A stretch of DNA of 64,000 bases from positions 97,367-161,366 of the forward strand of contig PQAM01000015.1 in the NCBI GenBank assembly GCA_003104975.1. The letters are read 5' to 3'. The position numbers and the translations under genes are program-made. The notes beneath the pieces were generated by a model. It was not told the origin of the DNA. It ran no database searches and worked only from the letters and a program-made list of their open reading frames with translations. Source of the stretch: Candidatus Methylomirabilota bacterium. GTDB lineage: Bacteria; Methylomirabilota; Methylomirabilia; Methylomirabilales; Methylomirabilaceae. This document shows, piece by piece, positions 48,905 to 58,900 of the stretch; within the stretch, counting starts at the first letter, position 1; each line of letters starts with the position of its first letter.

Positions 48905-51232
48905 TCATTTCCTATGCTGGAGGGCCTGTGCGATCACCTCGGACAGCTCGCTGATCTGATAGGGTTTTTGGAGAAAACCCGCCATCCCTTCGTCAAGCAA
49001 CTGCTGAGCAACCTCGTTCAGGCCGTAACCCGTACTCAGAACGGCCCTGATACTCGGATTAAGCGCCTTCAGCGCACGGAAGCAGTCACCGCCCCCGAGC
49101 CGCGGCATGACCAGGTCGATTATGACGAGATCGATCCGATCACCACACCGCCGATAGTACTCGACCGCCTCTTGACCATCGGATACCGTTACAACGTCGT
49201 AGCCCATTTGGCGCAGCAACTCCGCGGAGGTGGCGCGGACAAGTTCCTCATCATCCACAAGTAGGATGCGCCCCCGGCCGGGTATCGGCTGGGCCTTTTC
49301 GATGGGGAAGGGCGCCGGCGAGACCCCGGTCGCCAACGGCCAATAGACCTTGAACGAGGTGCCGATCCCCTCCTCGCTGTAGATACGGATCGTACCGTCA
49401 TGGTTCTTGACGATCCCGTACACCATGGCCAGCCCCATCCCCGATCCTTTACCCGATTCCTTGGTCGTAAAGAACGGTTCGAAGACGCGTTGCTGGATCT
49501 CTCGAGGGATACCCACGCCGGTATCCGTAACCGACAGCATGATATAGCGTCCGGGGGTCGCACCCTGGTGGGTGCGGCAGTAGTCTTCATCGAGCACAGC
49601 GACAGCCGATTCGAAATGCAGATTGCCGCCGTCCGGCATAGCGTCCCGGGCATTTACGGCCAGATTCAGGAGCACCTGCTGGATCTGGTTGGGATCGCCG
49701 AGCACGACCGACTCCTCGGCCAGCAGGCGCTGCGTGATGGTGATCCGCTTATCAATGGTTCGACTTAAGAGCTCGACCACCTCCCGCACGGCGTTGTGCG
49801 TATCGACAGGAACGTCCAGATGCTTACCGCCGCGCGCGAATCCCAGCAGCCGATTCGCCAGTTGCGCGCAGCGCTCTCCCGCGCCTTCGATCACCTGGGC
49901 GATCTGGTAGACGTCGCCGCCGGGTCGCCCGCGCAGTTTCAGCAGACTGGTATAGCCCAAGATCGGGGTCAACAGGTTATTGAAATCGTGTGCGACACCG
50001 CCGGCCAGCGTTCCGATCGCCTCCATCTTCTGCGCATGACTGAGTTGCGCCTCCAGACGCTTCCGTTCGCTGACATCCCTGGCAATCCCCTGCACCCCGA
50101 CCACCTCTCCGTCCCGGTAGATCGGCCCGCTGCTGACCTCGAGCGAGACGCGACCGCCCGCTCTTGTCACGACCTCGAGTTCGTAGGCCTCTCCCGACGT
50201 CTCCCCGCGAACGTTCTGCTCCATCATCTCGTGATGGAGACCCAGGTATTCCGGGGCGATGATATGAGCGATGGGCATCGTCATCGCTTCACTGCGCGTG
50301 TAGCCGATGATCCGTTCGGCCGCCCGATTGAGGCTGGTCAAGCGCCCGCTCAGGTCGTGGGTATAGATGACATCGTTGGCGTTCTCACATAACTGGGCGT
50401 ACTGTCGCTCCCGCTCGCGCAGTTGCCGGGTCCGCTCCTCCAGCAGATCCTCGACCGCCAGGAGCGACCGTTCGCGCCACACCTTTTCACACAGATCGAT
50501 CAGGTACTCGGGATCGAACGGTTTGCGCACGTGCCCGTCCGCCCCGATCCGCATAAAACGCAGGGCCAGATCCGGACTCGGATTGGCGGTGATCATGATC
50601 GCCACCGTCCGTACGGCCGCCTGTTTGAATTCGCTGAGCAGTTGATCGGACGTCACATCCGGCAGATGGTAGTCGAGGATCGCCATCTGGGGCGAATGGT
50701 CACGGAAGAGGGATCGGCCTTCCTCGCCGGTAGACGCCGCCATGACCGTATAGCCGTGGGCCGCGAACGCGCGACTGAGGATTGTGGACTGCATGGGGCT
50801 GTCCTCGACGATCAGTACCCGCATCGACAGTCGGGGTCTGCGCCCCTCCAGGAGGGCCCGTACGCTGGCCCGCAATTCGGACGGCTCGTAGGGGGCGGCC
50901 AGAAAGGCATTCGCGCCGAGGTTGGCGGTAATCTGCTCGGCATCGGCACCGGAGAATGTCCAGGAGACGACAAGAATCGGGATCCGATTAAAGGCCGGAT
51001 ATTCCGGAGACCGGAGCAACCGACAGAAACGCCAGCCGTCGATCCCCGGCATGTACAGGTCGGTCACGATCACATCCGGCGGCCCCTGTTCGGCCATTAG
51101 CGTAAGCGCCTCTTCCGCGCTTCTGCAGGGACGGACGCGCAGCTCCTCCTTTTCCAGAAGCTTCGACATAAGCAGTAATTGCGAGAGGTCGTCATTGACG
51201 ACGACGGCGACAGGACACGCACCGGTGGTCAT
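48905..51232 (-). CDS. multi-receiver hybrid histidine kinase (REC-REC-PAS-HK-REC)
   Basis: 775 residues. Receiver 1 at about 8-125 ([13 protein letters not shown]), receiver 2 at about 138-255 ([27 protein letters not shown]), PAS at about 280-395 ([26 protein letters not shown]), HisKA with [23 protein letters not shown], HATPase_c with [48 protein letters not shown], and receiver 3 at about 655-775 ([13 protein letters not shown]). No membrane segment. Three receivers around one kinase imply phosphotransfer among several partners. It overlaps the next hybrid kinase gene by 4 bases. Confidence 0.9.
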   Translation of the reverse strand: MTTGACPVAVVVNDDLSQLLLMSKLLEKEELRVRPCRSAEEALTLMAEQGPPDVIVTDLYMPGIDGWRFCRLLRSPEYPAFNRIPILVVSWTFSGADAEQITANLGANAFLAAPYEPSELRASVRALLEGRRPRLSMRVLIVEDSPMQSTILSRAFAAHGYTVMAASTGEEGRSLFRDHSPQMAILDYHLPDVTSDQLLSEFKQAAVRTVAIMITANPSPDLALRFMRIGADGHVRKPFDPEYLIDLCEKVWRERSLLAVEDLLEERTRQLRERERQYAQLCENANDVIYTHDLSGRLTSLNRAAERIIGYTRSEAMTMPIAHIIAPEYLGLHHEMMEQNVRGETSGEAYELEVVTRAGGRVSLEVSSGPIYRDGEVVGVQGIARDVSERKRLEAQLSHAQKMEAIGTLAGGVAHDFNNLLTPILGYTSLLKLRGRPGGDVYQIAQVIEGAGERCAQLANRLLGFARGGKHLDVPVDTHNAVREVVELLSRTIDKRITITQRLLAEESVVLGDPNQIQQVLLNLAVNARDAMPDGGNLHFESAVAVLDEDYCRTHQGATPGRYIMLSVTDTGVGIPREIQQRVFEPFFTTKESGKGSGMGLAMVYGIVKNHDGTIRIYSEEGIGTSFKVYWPLATGVSPAPFPIEKAQPIPGRGRILLVDDEELVRATSAELLRQMGYDVVTVSDGQEAVEYYRRCGDRIDLVIIDLVMPRLGGGDCFRALKALNPSIRAVLSTGYGLNEVAQQLLDEGMAGFLQKPYQISELSEVIAQALQHRK

Positions 51233-53148
51233 GCCTCTCCCTCCTTCACAAATCGTGTGAGCGCCGGGATCAGCCGCGCAAGCGCGTCCTCCAGATCGCC
51301 GAGCGCCTGTGCGGCGCCGGTCAGGTCGCCCGTGCGACCCATCATCTCCAACCGCCCAAGCACCTGAACGGTAGTCCGCGCGTCGAACAGGCCGGCCGCC
51401 CCCTTGAGGGTGTGGGCGGCCCGCTCAAGCGTGGCACTGTCGCCGAGGCTGACAGCAGCGCGAATCTCCTGAACTCGCTTCGGGCAGTCAGCCAGGAATA
51501 TGTCGATCAGTTTATAAAGCAGTGTCCGGTCTCCCTCGACTCGAACCAGGGCCGACTCCCGGTCGAAATCCGAGTCGGGTGCGGCAGTCTCGCCCGCGGT
51601 GACCGTCGATGTCGCCGTCCCCGTGCGATCCGTCGGAACAGCATCCGCCTGCGCTCCGGGCACATGTAGGCACAGACGAGCGACGGCCTCATAGAGCGCC
51701 TTCGGCTGAATCGGCTTTGAGAGATAGTCGTCCATTCCTGCCGCCAGGCAACGCTCCCGATCGCCGCTCATGGCATGAGCGGTCAGCGCAAGGATCGGCA
51801 GATGGGCGCCGCCGGCCCGCTCGCGCTCGCGAATGGCCGCAGTAGCCGAAATACCGTCCATTTCCGGCATCTGCACATCCATCAGCACCAGGTCGAACTC
51901 CTGCCGCTCGAGGGCGGTCAGTGCCTCACGACCCGTACCGGCGACAACGACCGTGTGTCCCGCCTTCTCCAGCAGACGGATCGCCAGTAGCCTGTTTACG
52001 GCCTGGTCTTCGGCCAGGAGGATACGGAGGGGACGAGACATGGCCGGGAGCGCGACCGGCCGATCCCCGCTCTCGCTCTTTACCTCGCCTGTATGCGGCC
52101 CGGTACCAACCGTCGCCTGGACGCCGAATCGTGCTGTAAAATGGAAGGTGCTTCCGAGACCTGGTTCACTCTCAACCCATATCTGTCCACCCATCATGGT
52201 GACCAGTCTGGCCGTAATGGTCAGACCCAGGCCGGTCCCTCCGTACTGGCGTGTCGTTGACCCATCTACCTGGGTGAAGGAATCAAAGATCGCCGCCTGC
52301 CTTTCGAGGGGGATCCCGATCCCGGTGTCGGCCACAGAGCAGTGCAACCAACACTGCCCAAGATCAGCTTCAATAAGGGCCTCCGCGCGAATTGTGATTC
52401 CGCCTCGTTCCGTGAATTTGATGGCGTTGCCGACCAGATTGACCAGAATCTGGCGCAGGCGCACCGGATCGCCGACAAGTACGGCCGGCATATCGGGCGG
52501 AAGATCCCACGCAAGCGTCAGACCATTCTGGCCGGCCTGCAGCGCAAGCGGCTGGAGCGTCGCGTGGAGAGTCTTGCCGAGGTCGAACGAGATGGCCTCC
52601 AGATTGAGCTTACCCGCCTCGATCTTTGAACAATCGAGAATGTCGTTCAGGAGACCGAGGAGCGATTCGGCCGAACTCTTCACCAGACTGAGGTACTCCC
52701 GCTGCTCCCGAGTCAGATCCGTGTCGAGCGCCAGCTCCGTCAGTCCGATGATCCCGTTCATCGGCGTCCGGATCTCGTGCGACATGTTGGCAAGAAACTC
52801 CGACTTAAGGCGGGCGGCGATTTCGGCCTGGGCCCTGGCCTGTTCCAATGCATTATTAGCGGTCTCGAGCGTGTCGGCATATTCGCGTACCTCTCGGGTA
52901 CGATCCTGAACCTCCCGCTCGAGGCGCTCCAGATAGGTGCGGTGTTCCGCCAGGCGCGCGTCTCGTTCCTCCAGCATTGCCGCCATCAGCTCCTCGTGCT
53001 CGTCCTGGAAGACCTGGTACTGTTGGGTCAGTTGCTGAAGGCGGGTCTCGAGATACGCCAGGGTGTCGGCCTGATCGCCGTCGGCCGGTCGGTCCCGACA
53101 CATCTCTCGACCAAAGATATCGTCAAGTTGTACCTCGGTGATGCTCAC
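51229..53148 (-). CDS. hybrid histidine kinase with receiver and HPt domains
   Basis: 639 residues. A coiled coil at about 25-115 replaces a sensor domain. HisKA ([18 protein letters not shown]), HATPase_c ([51 protein letters not shown]), receiver at about 375-490 ([31 protein letters not shown]), and a C-terminal HPt domain with the phosphorylated His in [16 protein letters not shown]. It can feed phosphate to external receivers such as those of the neighbouring protein. It lies 10 bases before the upstream HDOD gene's end, so all three genes are one unit. Confidence 0.92.
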   Translation of the reverse strand: MSITEVQLDDIFGREMCRDRPADGDQADTLAYLETRLQQLTQQYQVFQDEHEELMAAMLEERDARLAEHRTYLERLEREVQDRTREVREYADTLETANNALEQARAQAEIAARLKSEFLANMSHEIRTPMNGIIGLTELALDTDLTREQREYLSLVKSSAESLLGLLNDILDCSKIEAGKLNLEAISFDLGKTLHATLQPLALQAGQNGLTLAWDLPPDMPAVLVGDPVRLRQILVNLVGNAIKFTERGGITIRAEALIEADLGQCWLHCSVADTGIGIPLERQAAIFDSFTQVDGSTTRQYGGTGLGLTITARLVTMMGGQIWVESEPGLGSTFHFTARFGVQATVGTGPHTGEVKSESGDRPVALPAMSRPLRILLAEDQAVNRLLAIRLLEKAGHTVVVAGTGREALTALERQEFDLVLMDVQMPEMDGISATAAIRERERAGGAHLPILALTAHAMSGDRERCLAAGMDDYLSKPIQPKALYEAVARLCLHVPGAQADAVPTDRTGTATSTVTAGETAAPDSDFDRESALVRVEGDRTLLYKLIDIFLADCPKRVQEIRAAVSLGDSATLERAAHTLKGAAGLFDARTTVQVLGRLEMMGRTGDLTGAAQALGDLEDALARLIPALTRFVKEGEA

Positions 53149-53157
53149 GGTCCCGCC

Positions 53158-54045
53158 TCAGATGTTGATCAGGGTATGCGCCTTGGCCAACTCAGCGTCC
53201 AGATCGTCATACAAGACCTTCAGGCCCTGACGATCGATCGATAACGCGGTCATCGTCGGGAGGCTCGGAGGGGCGATAGAGGAGGCGCCCATCGAACGGA
53301 TCCCCTTTGAGGTACAGATGAAGTTGGCAATGTCGACCGCCTGCGCAATGGATTGCGATTCATTGCTGCAACGCTCCGGCGCGTGGTGGCAGCGGATCGC
53401 CGACAGGATGACCGGCGGGAAGCGCCACTGCTCCGCGACCCTCGCCCCGAACTGCGCGTGATCGAACCCAAGCTGCGCCCGCTCAGCCTGGGACAGTGAA
53501 ACACCGGGCTTGAGGGTTGTGATTACTTCCGCGAAGGGCCGATGGAGGTACTGATCCAACAGGGCGATGCCCACATCGTGAAGTAGACCGGCCAGGAAGG
53601 CCTCGCTGAACGTCCGTAATCCGGCGCGCGACGCAACCAGACGCGCCGCCAACCCGACGCAGACCATATGCCGCCACAATCCCTTGCGGGTATACGATCC
53701 GACCACCACGTCGCCCTTAAAGCGTTCGGCGATCAGGGCGGTGACGGCCAGGTTTCTGACCTCGTTGGTGCCCAGAACATTGATGGCCCATGCAATCGTC
53801 TTGACCGGGCGGCGGAGGCCGTAGGCGGCTGAGTTTGCGGTACGCAGGATGCGGGCGGCGAGCGACGGATCGCTTCCCACCACCATCTCGAGGTCGGCAC
53901 CGGTGGATCGGGGGTTATTCACCACATCGATGATCCGAAGGGCGATCTGTGGAATCGTGGAGATTTCTCGGACGCTTCCGATCAACTCATCCAGCGCCGG
54001 TACCGGTGTATCCACCGATGTCCCATGTGTGCTCAATGCAGCCAT
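53158..54045 (-). CDS. HDOD-domain protein
   Basis: 295 residues. The HDOD region runs from about 20 to 230: STIPQIALRIIDVVNNPRSTGADLEMVVGSDPSLAARILRTANSAAYGLRR, then VLGTNEVRNLAVTALIAERFKG, AGLLHDVGIALLDQYLHRPF and ILSAIRCHHAPE. It is a protein-interaction domain related to HD hydrolases; several HDOD proteins regulate polar motility or bind c-di-GMP signalling partners. The function here is unknown. It is the first gene of the three-gene signalling unit. Confidence 0.85.
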   Translation of the reverse strand: MAALSTHGTSVDTPVPALDELIGSVREISTIPQIALRIIDVVNNPRSTGADLEMVVGSDPSLAARILRTANSAAYGLRRPVKTIAWAINVLGTNEVRNLAVTALIAERFKGDVVVGSYTRKGLWRHMVCVGLAARLVASRAGLRTFSEAFLAGLLHDVGIALLDQYLHRPFAEVITTLKPGVSLSQAERAQLGFDHAQFGARVAEQWRFPPVILSAIRCHHAPERCSNESQSIAQAVDIANFICTSKGIRSMGASSIAPPSLPTMTALSIDRQGLKVLYDDLDAELAKAHTLINI

Positions 54046-54178
54046 CTCCTCTCCTATTGATGCATTCCTATCTACGTTCTGACGTCATCGTGCCGGTCGC
54101 TCAGGCGCCGTTTGCCTCCCGACAGGCGTGATAGGAGCTCCGGGTACGGTTGGTCTAGATCACGGCCCGACATGTAGG

Positions 54179-54206
54179 TTATCGTATCGGTAGGGTGATT
54201 TCTTTA
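54179..54206 (-). promoter_or_regulatory. possible sigma-28-like promoter of the HDOD unit
   Basis: On the minus strand TAAAGAAA is followed after 12 bases by TACGATAA, close to TAAAGTTT and GCCGATAA; distance between first bases is 20. It lies 134 bases upstream of the HDOD ATG. Two mismatches in each box keep it tentative. Confidence 0.3.
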
Positions 54207-54267
54207 GCGGATTCTATTGCGACGGTACTCTCAGAACGACACGGAGTCCCGAGAGAAGAAAGGCGCG

Positions 54268-55977
54268 TTACAGGAGTGCGGATTCGAGGGGGAGCGCTTC
54301 TTGGGCCTGTTCTGTCACGGCCTGAAGGATCGATCGAAGGTCTTCCGGAGGGTTCACAGACAACGCATATTCGGCGGCTTGCAGCGCCTTGATCGGCTGT
54401 CCGGCGCCCAGCGCGACGATCGCCAGCCCGCTCCAGTCGGCCGGTATTGGATTGGTCATGGCGCAGAGAGCCTCATATACCGAGACAGCCGCCGTCCACA
54501 TCCCCAGACTTCGCAGCGCCTGACCGACGAGGCGGTAAAGATCGGGGTCGACGACCCCTCGCTCCAGAAGCGCATACCCCTCATCTGCCACGTCCGACCA
54601 TTGTCCCAGTTGTACATAGGCCCGGCAGAGACCGAGGCGAGCATCCCGCGACTCGGACTCTCGGACCAGGGCTTCCTGAAATGCCTGGACGGCCTTATCG
54701 AAATTGCCGAGGTGGTGATGCGTCGTCCCGATATTAATCAGCAGTGAGGCGGTTGCATCCCCCAGACGGCGTGCGGTTTCGAAGGCTTCGAGGGCGGCAT
54801 GGGGCCGGCCCAAGACACGGTCGATCACACCCAACATTGTATGGGCGCCGGGGAAATCCGGATTCAAACAAATCGCCTGATCAAGGGCATCCCGAGCCGC
54901 ATCGTATCGCTGGAGCTTACACTCGACCGTTCCCTTCAGCAACCACGGCAGCCACGGGACAAGCCGGACGGGATGTCCAGGCGGCTCGGGACGCTGCGCC
55001 CATTCAATCGCCATACCGTAGGACTCGCGTGCGTTCTCCAATTCTCCCTTGTTCTCGTGGGCCTGGCCCAGGTAAAGATAGGCCGATGCGAGCGCGGGCC
55101 ACAGATCAATCGCCTGACGAAGAACAACAATAGCCTCATCACACCCCCCCCGTAAGAGGTGGAGCGCGCCGAGTTGCTGGTAGGCCACGGCGGCGGTGGC
55201 ATTGCTGATGGTTCGTTGCCCGTGATCGCGCTCGTGCGTCAACAGCGTAAGCGCCTTCTGATAGCTCGCAATCGCCTGATCATGCCGCGAGAGCGTCAGA
55301 TAGGTCTCCGCCAACTGAATCCAGGTCAGGCTGTCATCCGGCGTACGCGCGGCCTGGCCTTCCAACAGATGAAGGTTCCGCATTGCCTTGACTCGCATGA
55401 CCTCGTCGGACTGCAGGTAACCGAGGTGCTCAAGCGTGATCTCCGAATGGACGATCTTACCCTTGCCTCTCAGGGACGGTAGCAGGCATTCGTGTACGAT
55501 CCCCTCGTACCGCGCCCCGACCCCGTTTCGGAACAGCCGCGGCAGCCACTTAAGCGACATCGTACCCAGCGCACTGCCGCCATGGGTCGGACACTGCAGC
55601 CTGACGAGATAGGCCGCGACCCCTGGGACCTCGATACGGTCACGCATGATACGCCCGCCGTCGCCGGACAGCCGTTCATCGGCGTCCAATACCAGGATCC
55701 AATCGCCGGTGGCATGACAAAGAGAACGGTTCCGGGCCGCGGCGAAGTCATCGCGCCACTCCTCGTGGAAGAGTCGCGCTCCGGCAGCCTTGGCGATGTC
55801 CACCGTCCGGTCCGTCGATCCCGTATCGATAACGATGATCTCATCAACGAACGGTGTGGCGCTCGCGAGGCAATCGGAAAGATACTGTTCCTCGTTCTTT
55901 ACAATCATGCAGAGGCTTAGTGTCGACCGCTTTTTCTGTTTCTCACGCATCGTCATCAACGATGTTCGGGTCTTCAC
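54268..55977 (-). CDS. TPR-containing family 2 glycosyltransferase
   Basis: 569 residues. GT2 domain at about 15-240: LSLCMIVKNEEQYLSDCLASATPFVDEIIVIDTGSTDRTVDIAK and WILVLDADERL. TPR repeats follow to the end (SLTWIQLAETYLTLSRHDQAIASYQKAL; ATASLLINIGTTHHHLGNFDKAVQAFQEAL). It is a paralogue of the enzyme at 46867-48720, without the repeat-derived tail. The open frame starts at GTG 55977, overlapping the giant gene; ATGs at 55956 or 55950 are likelier if that gene really ends at 55943. Probable role: O-glycosylation of surface protein. Confidence 0.88.
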   Translation of the reverse strand: MKTRTSLMTMREKQKKRSTLSLCMIVKNEEQYLSDCLASATPFVDEIIVIDTGSTDRTVDIAKAAGARLFHEEWRDDFAAARNRSLCHATGDWILVLDADERLSGDGGRIMRDRIEVPGVAAYLVRLQCPTHGGSALGTMSLKWLPRLFRNGVGARYEGIVHECLLPSLRGKGKIVHSEITLEHLGYLQSDEVMRVKAMRNLHLLEGQAARTPDDSLTWIQLAETYLTLSRHDQAIASYQKALTLLTHERDHGQRTISNATAAVAYQQLGALHLLRGGCDEAIVVLRQAIDLWPALASAYLYLGQAHENKGELENARESYGMAIEWAQRPEPPGHPVRLVPWLPWLLKGTVECKLQRYDAARDALDQAICLNPDFPGAHTMLGVIDRVLGRPHAALEAFETARRLGDATASLLINIGTTHHHLGNFDKAVQAFQEALVRESESRDARLGLCRAYVQLGQWSDVADEGYALLERGVVDPDLYRLVGQALRSLGMWTAAVSVYEALCAMTNPIPADWSGLAIVALGAGQPIKALQAAEYALSVNPPEDLRSILQAVTEQAQEALPLESALL

Positions 55978-58900
55978 ATCCGGCCTGCAGGCGCTTCAAC
56001 CATTCCGACGCGCGCACCAGGTCGGCGGACAACCGGATCACCGTGTTGTCGCCGGCCGACCGGAGAGACCGGTTCCTGCCACCAGCGACCGTCGACCTCG
56101 CACCGATGGTCGACGCCGACATCGGGGAGCGGGACCGAGAGAGGCACGCCGGAAATCGATGGAGGCGGAAAGCGATACCCCTTTTCGTACGGGGAATCCG
56201 CCGGGATGCCCCACTTGCGTTTGAACAGCTTCCAATTGCGCATGAGACTCTGGCGGTAGTCGATCTTCGCCGCCTTGAACGTCTGGCTGCCGGCATGGTG
56301 GATGAAGACGTCCAGCGCAATCCGCGCCCGAAAACCGACCTGGAACGCCCGAATACAGAGGTCGTCATCTTCAAAGTTACCGCTGCCGAACCGCTCATCC
56401 AGGCCACCGATGCGCGCCACGACCTCTGTACTCATGAGCAGGCAGAAGCCCACAACTCGTGTGGCCTCCCGGCTTTGGCCGGCGTGGTCTGTCGCCCATT
56501 GAGCAGCGAATGCGTCGAACTCCTTTGGGTTCGTGTAAGAGGCATCTCGCACCAGTTGTGGACCAGACACATAATTGGATACCGGTCCGACGATGCCAAC
56601 GTCGGGATGTGTCCGGAAAATCCGCAGCATCCGCGTAAGCCATCCCGCGGTGACGATCGTATCGTTGTTGAGCAGCAGCACATACTCGCCTCCGGCCAGC
56701 GCAAGCCCTTGGTTGTTTCCGGCGGCAAAGCCTCGATTCGTACGATTGGCGATCGCACGCACATTGTCGTGGGCGGCCATATAGCCGCGCAGGTAGTCGA
56801 GTGTCCCATCGGTAGAGGCGTTATCCACGATGATCAACTCGTGCGGTTCAGGTGTACAGGCTTCAATACTCGCCAGACATTTCGTCGTATGTTCGAGCCC
56901 ATTGTGCGTGAGGATAATAATAGACGTAAGGCGTGAGGCGTGAGGCGTCAGGGGTGAGGCGTCAGGGGCAAGCGGTGCCTCCCGCGCTTTTGTCGGCTTA
57001 AACCATGTAATCCCCCACAGCTCCATCGGGCTCGGCACACTACCGACGCCATAGTGGGCTTCGAGCTTGGCGTACAGTCGATCGGTGCTCTCCTGGACAA
57101 GCTGCGACGTCTTCGTCTCCGTCTCCGACTTGAAGCTGACCTGACCCTCGTGGTGAATGAAGGTATCGGTAGCCACAAGCAATTTATAACCCTTCAGACG
57201 CAATCGCCATGACAGATCCAGGTCGTCATTACCCACAAACAGCGCCTCATCCAGCAGACCGATCTCATCCAGCACCCGACGCGGTACCATCAGACAAAAA
57301 CCGGTCAAGAGCTTCGTCTCGATACCTTTACCGGCGTTGACCCGGGCAAGCAGGTCCGATACCTCACTCAACGCCATACGCTTCGGCGCGCCATCCGGCA
57401 GGTGTCGATCAATATTCTGCAGTTCCGCGGCATAATCCGACACCGGTCCCACCGCTCCAACCCCTGGACCGGAATGGCCGATCAATCGATTCAACCATCC
57501 CGGTGCGACGACAGTATCGGGATTGAGCAGAACGATATATTCTCCGGCTGACGCGCGGATGCCCTGGTTGCAGGCCGCTGAAAAACCAACGTTAGCTTGA
57601 TTGAGGATGGTCGTGATCCGACCTTGGTACTCGCGGAGGATCGATCTGGTCTTATCGGTCGAAGCGTTGTCCACGACAATCGTTTCTATAGGGGTATCGG
57701 TAGAACCGAAGACGCTGTCCAGGCAGGCGCGGATGGTTCGGGCTGAGTTGTAGGCGACGATGATGATGGACGGGAGGCGGGAGGCGGGAGGGGGGAGGGG
57801 GAATTCCGAGGTCACGGCATATGGTTTGCGCCCATCCAAAACGGGCTGGTTGTCCTCCAGAAGCATCAGGTTATCCTTGGCGACGGTATTGCCGGGATCA
57901 AGCGCGAGTACCCGCCGGTAAAAGGCTTCCGCATCTTCTGGACGGCCGGCTTCTGCGTAGCAGTTGCCGACCAGCAACAGCGTCTCCACATCTTCCGGGT
58001 TCTCCCGAAGAATCGTGGCATACGCCTGGACTGCCTCAGCATATCGCTCGGTACCGAGGCAGAGACGGGCCAGGACCTTCAGGGCATCGAGATTGGTCGG
58101 CTGCAGTCTGAGCGCCTGGCGCGCAGCCGTCTCAGCCTCTCGGGCATGCCCCTGGAACAACAAGACAGCGGCCAGATCGGTATGGGCCGGCGCGTATTCC
58201 GGGTGGAGGACGGTCGCCTTTGTAAACTCGCGGCGCGCAGCCTCGATGTCACCGAGGCGTAGCAGGACATTGCCAAGCGCCGTTATTAATTGCGGTTCGT
58301 TGGGAAGGAGCTGGAGCGCCTCATTGAGACATCGCTGCGCAGCGGGCAGATCACCCTCGGCAATGTGTTGCTCGGCTTGCCGCGTGAGATCTGCCACCTC
58401 CGTAGGCGGTACCGACGGCTGGGCGGCTCGATTCTGGTGACGAATAACGGTACCAAGCCGATCCAGATATGCCTGCTGGGCCTCACGAACAGTCGGCGCG
58501 GCATGGACGGCATAGCGCTCATAGATCGTGCGGGTCGCCGTAATGGCATGTTCGTCCAGTCGATTGCGATGGCCGGAACCTACAGCAACACAATACTCAG
58601 CCGTAACTTGTGGGACATGGACAAAGTCGCTTATCCGTGACAGCTTGATCAGGAAATCCCAATCCTCAAGCATGGTGAGCTCTTCATCGTGGCCGCCGAT
58701 CTTTTCACACGCGGATCGACGATGCATGAGGCAAAGGTTCGGGATATAATTGGCAACCAGCATCTGGTGAGGGTTGAAGGGGCGATTGTAGGTCACTTGA
58801 CGGCGAAGAGACTCACGCTGACCGTTACGCTCGATCTGGGTCACCTCCGTCGCGAGGGCATACGCGGCTACATGATCGGGGTGCGCGTTCAGCGCAGTTG

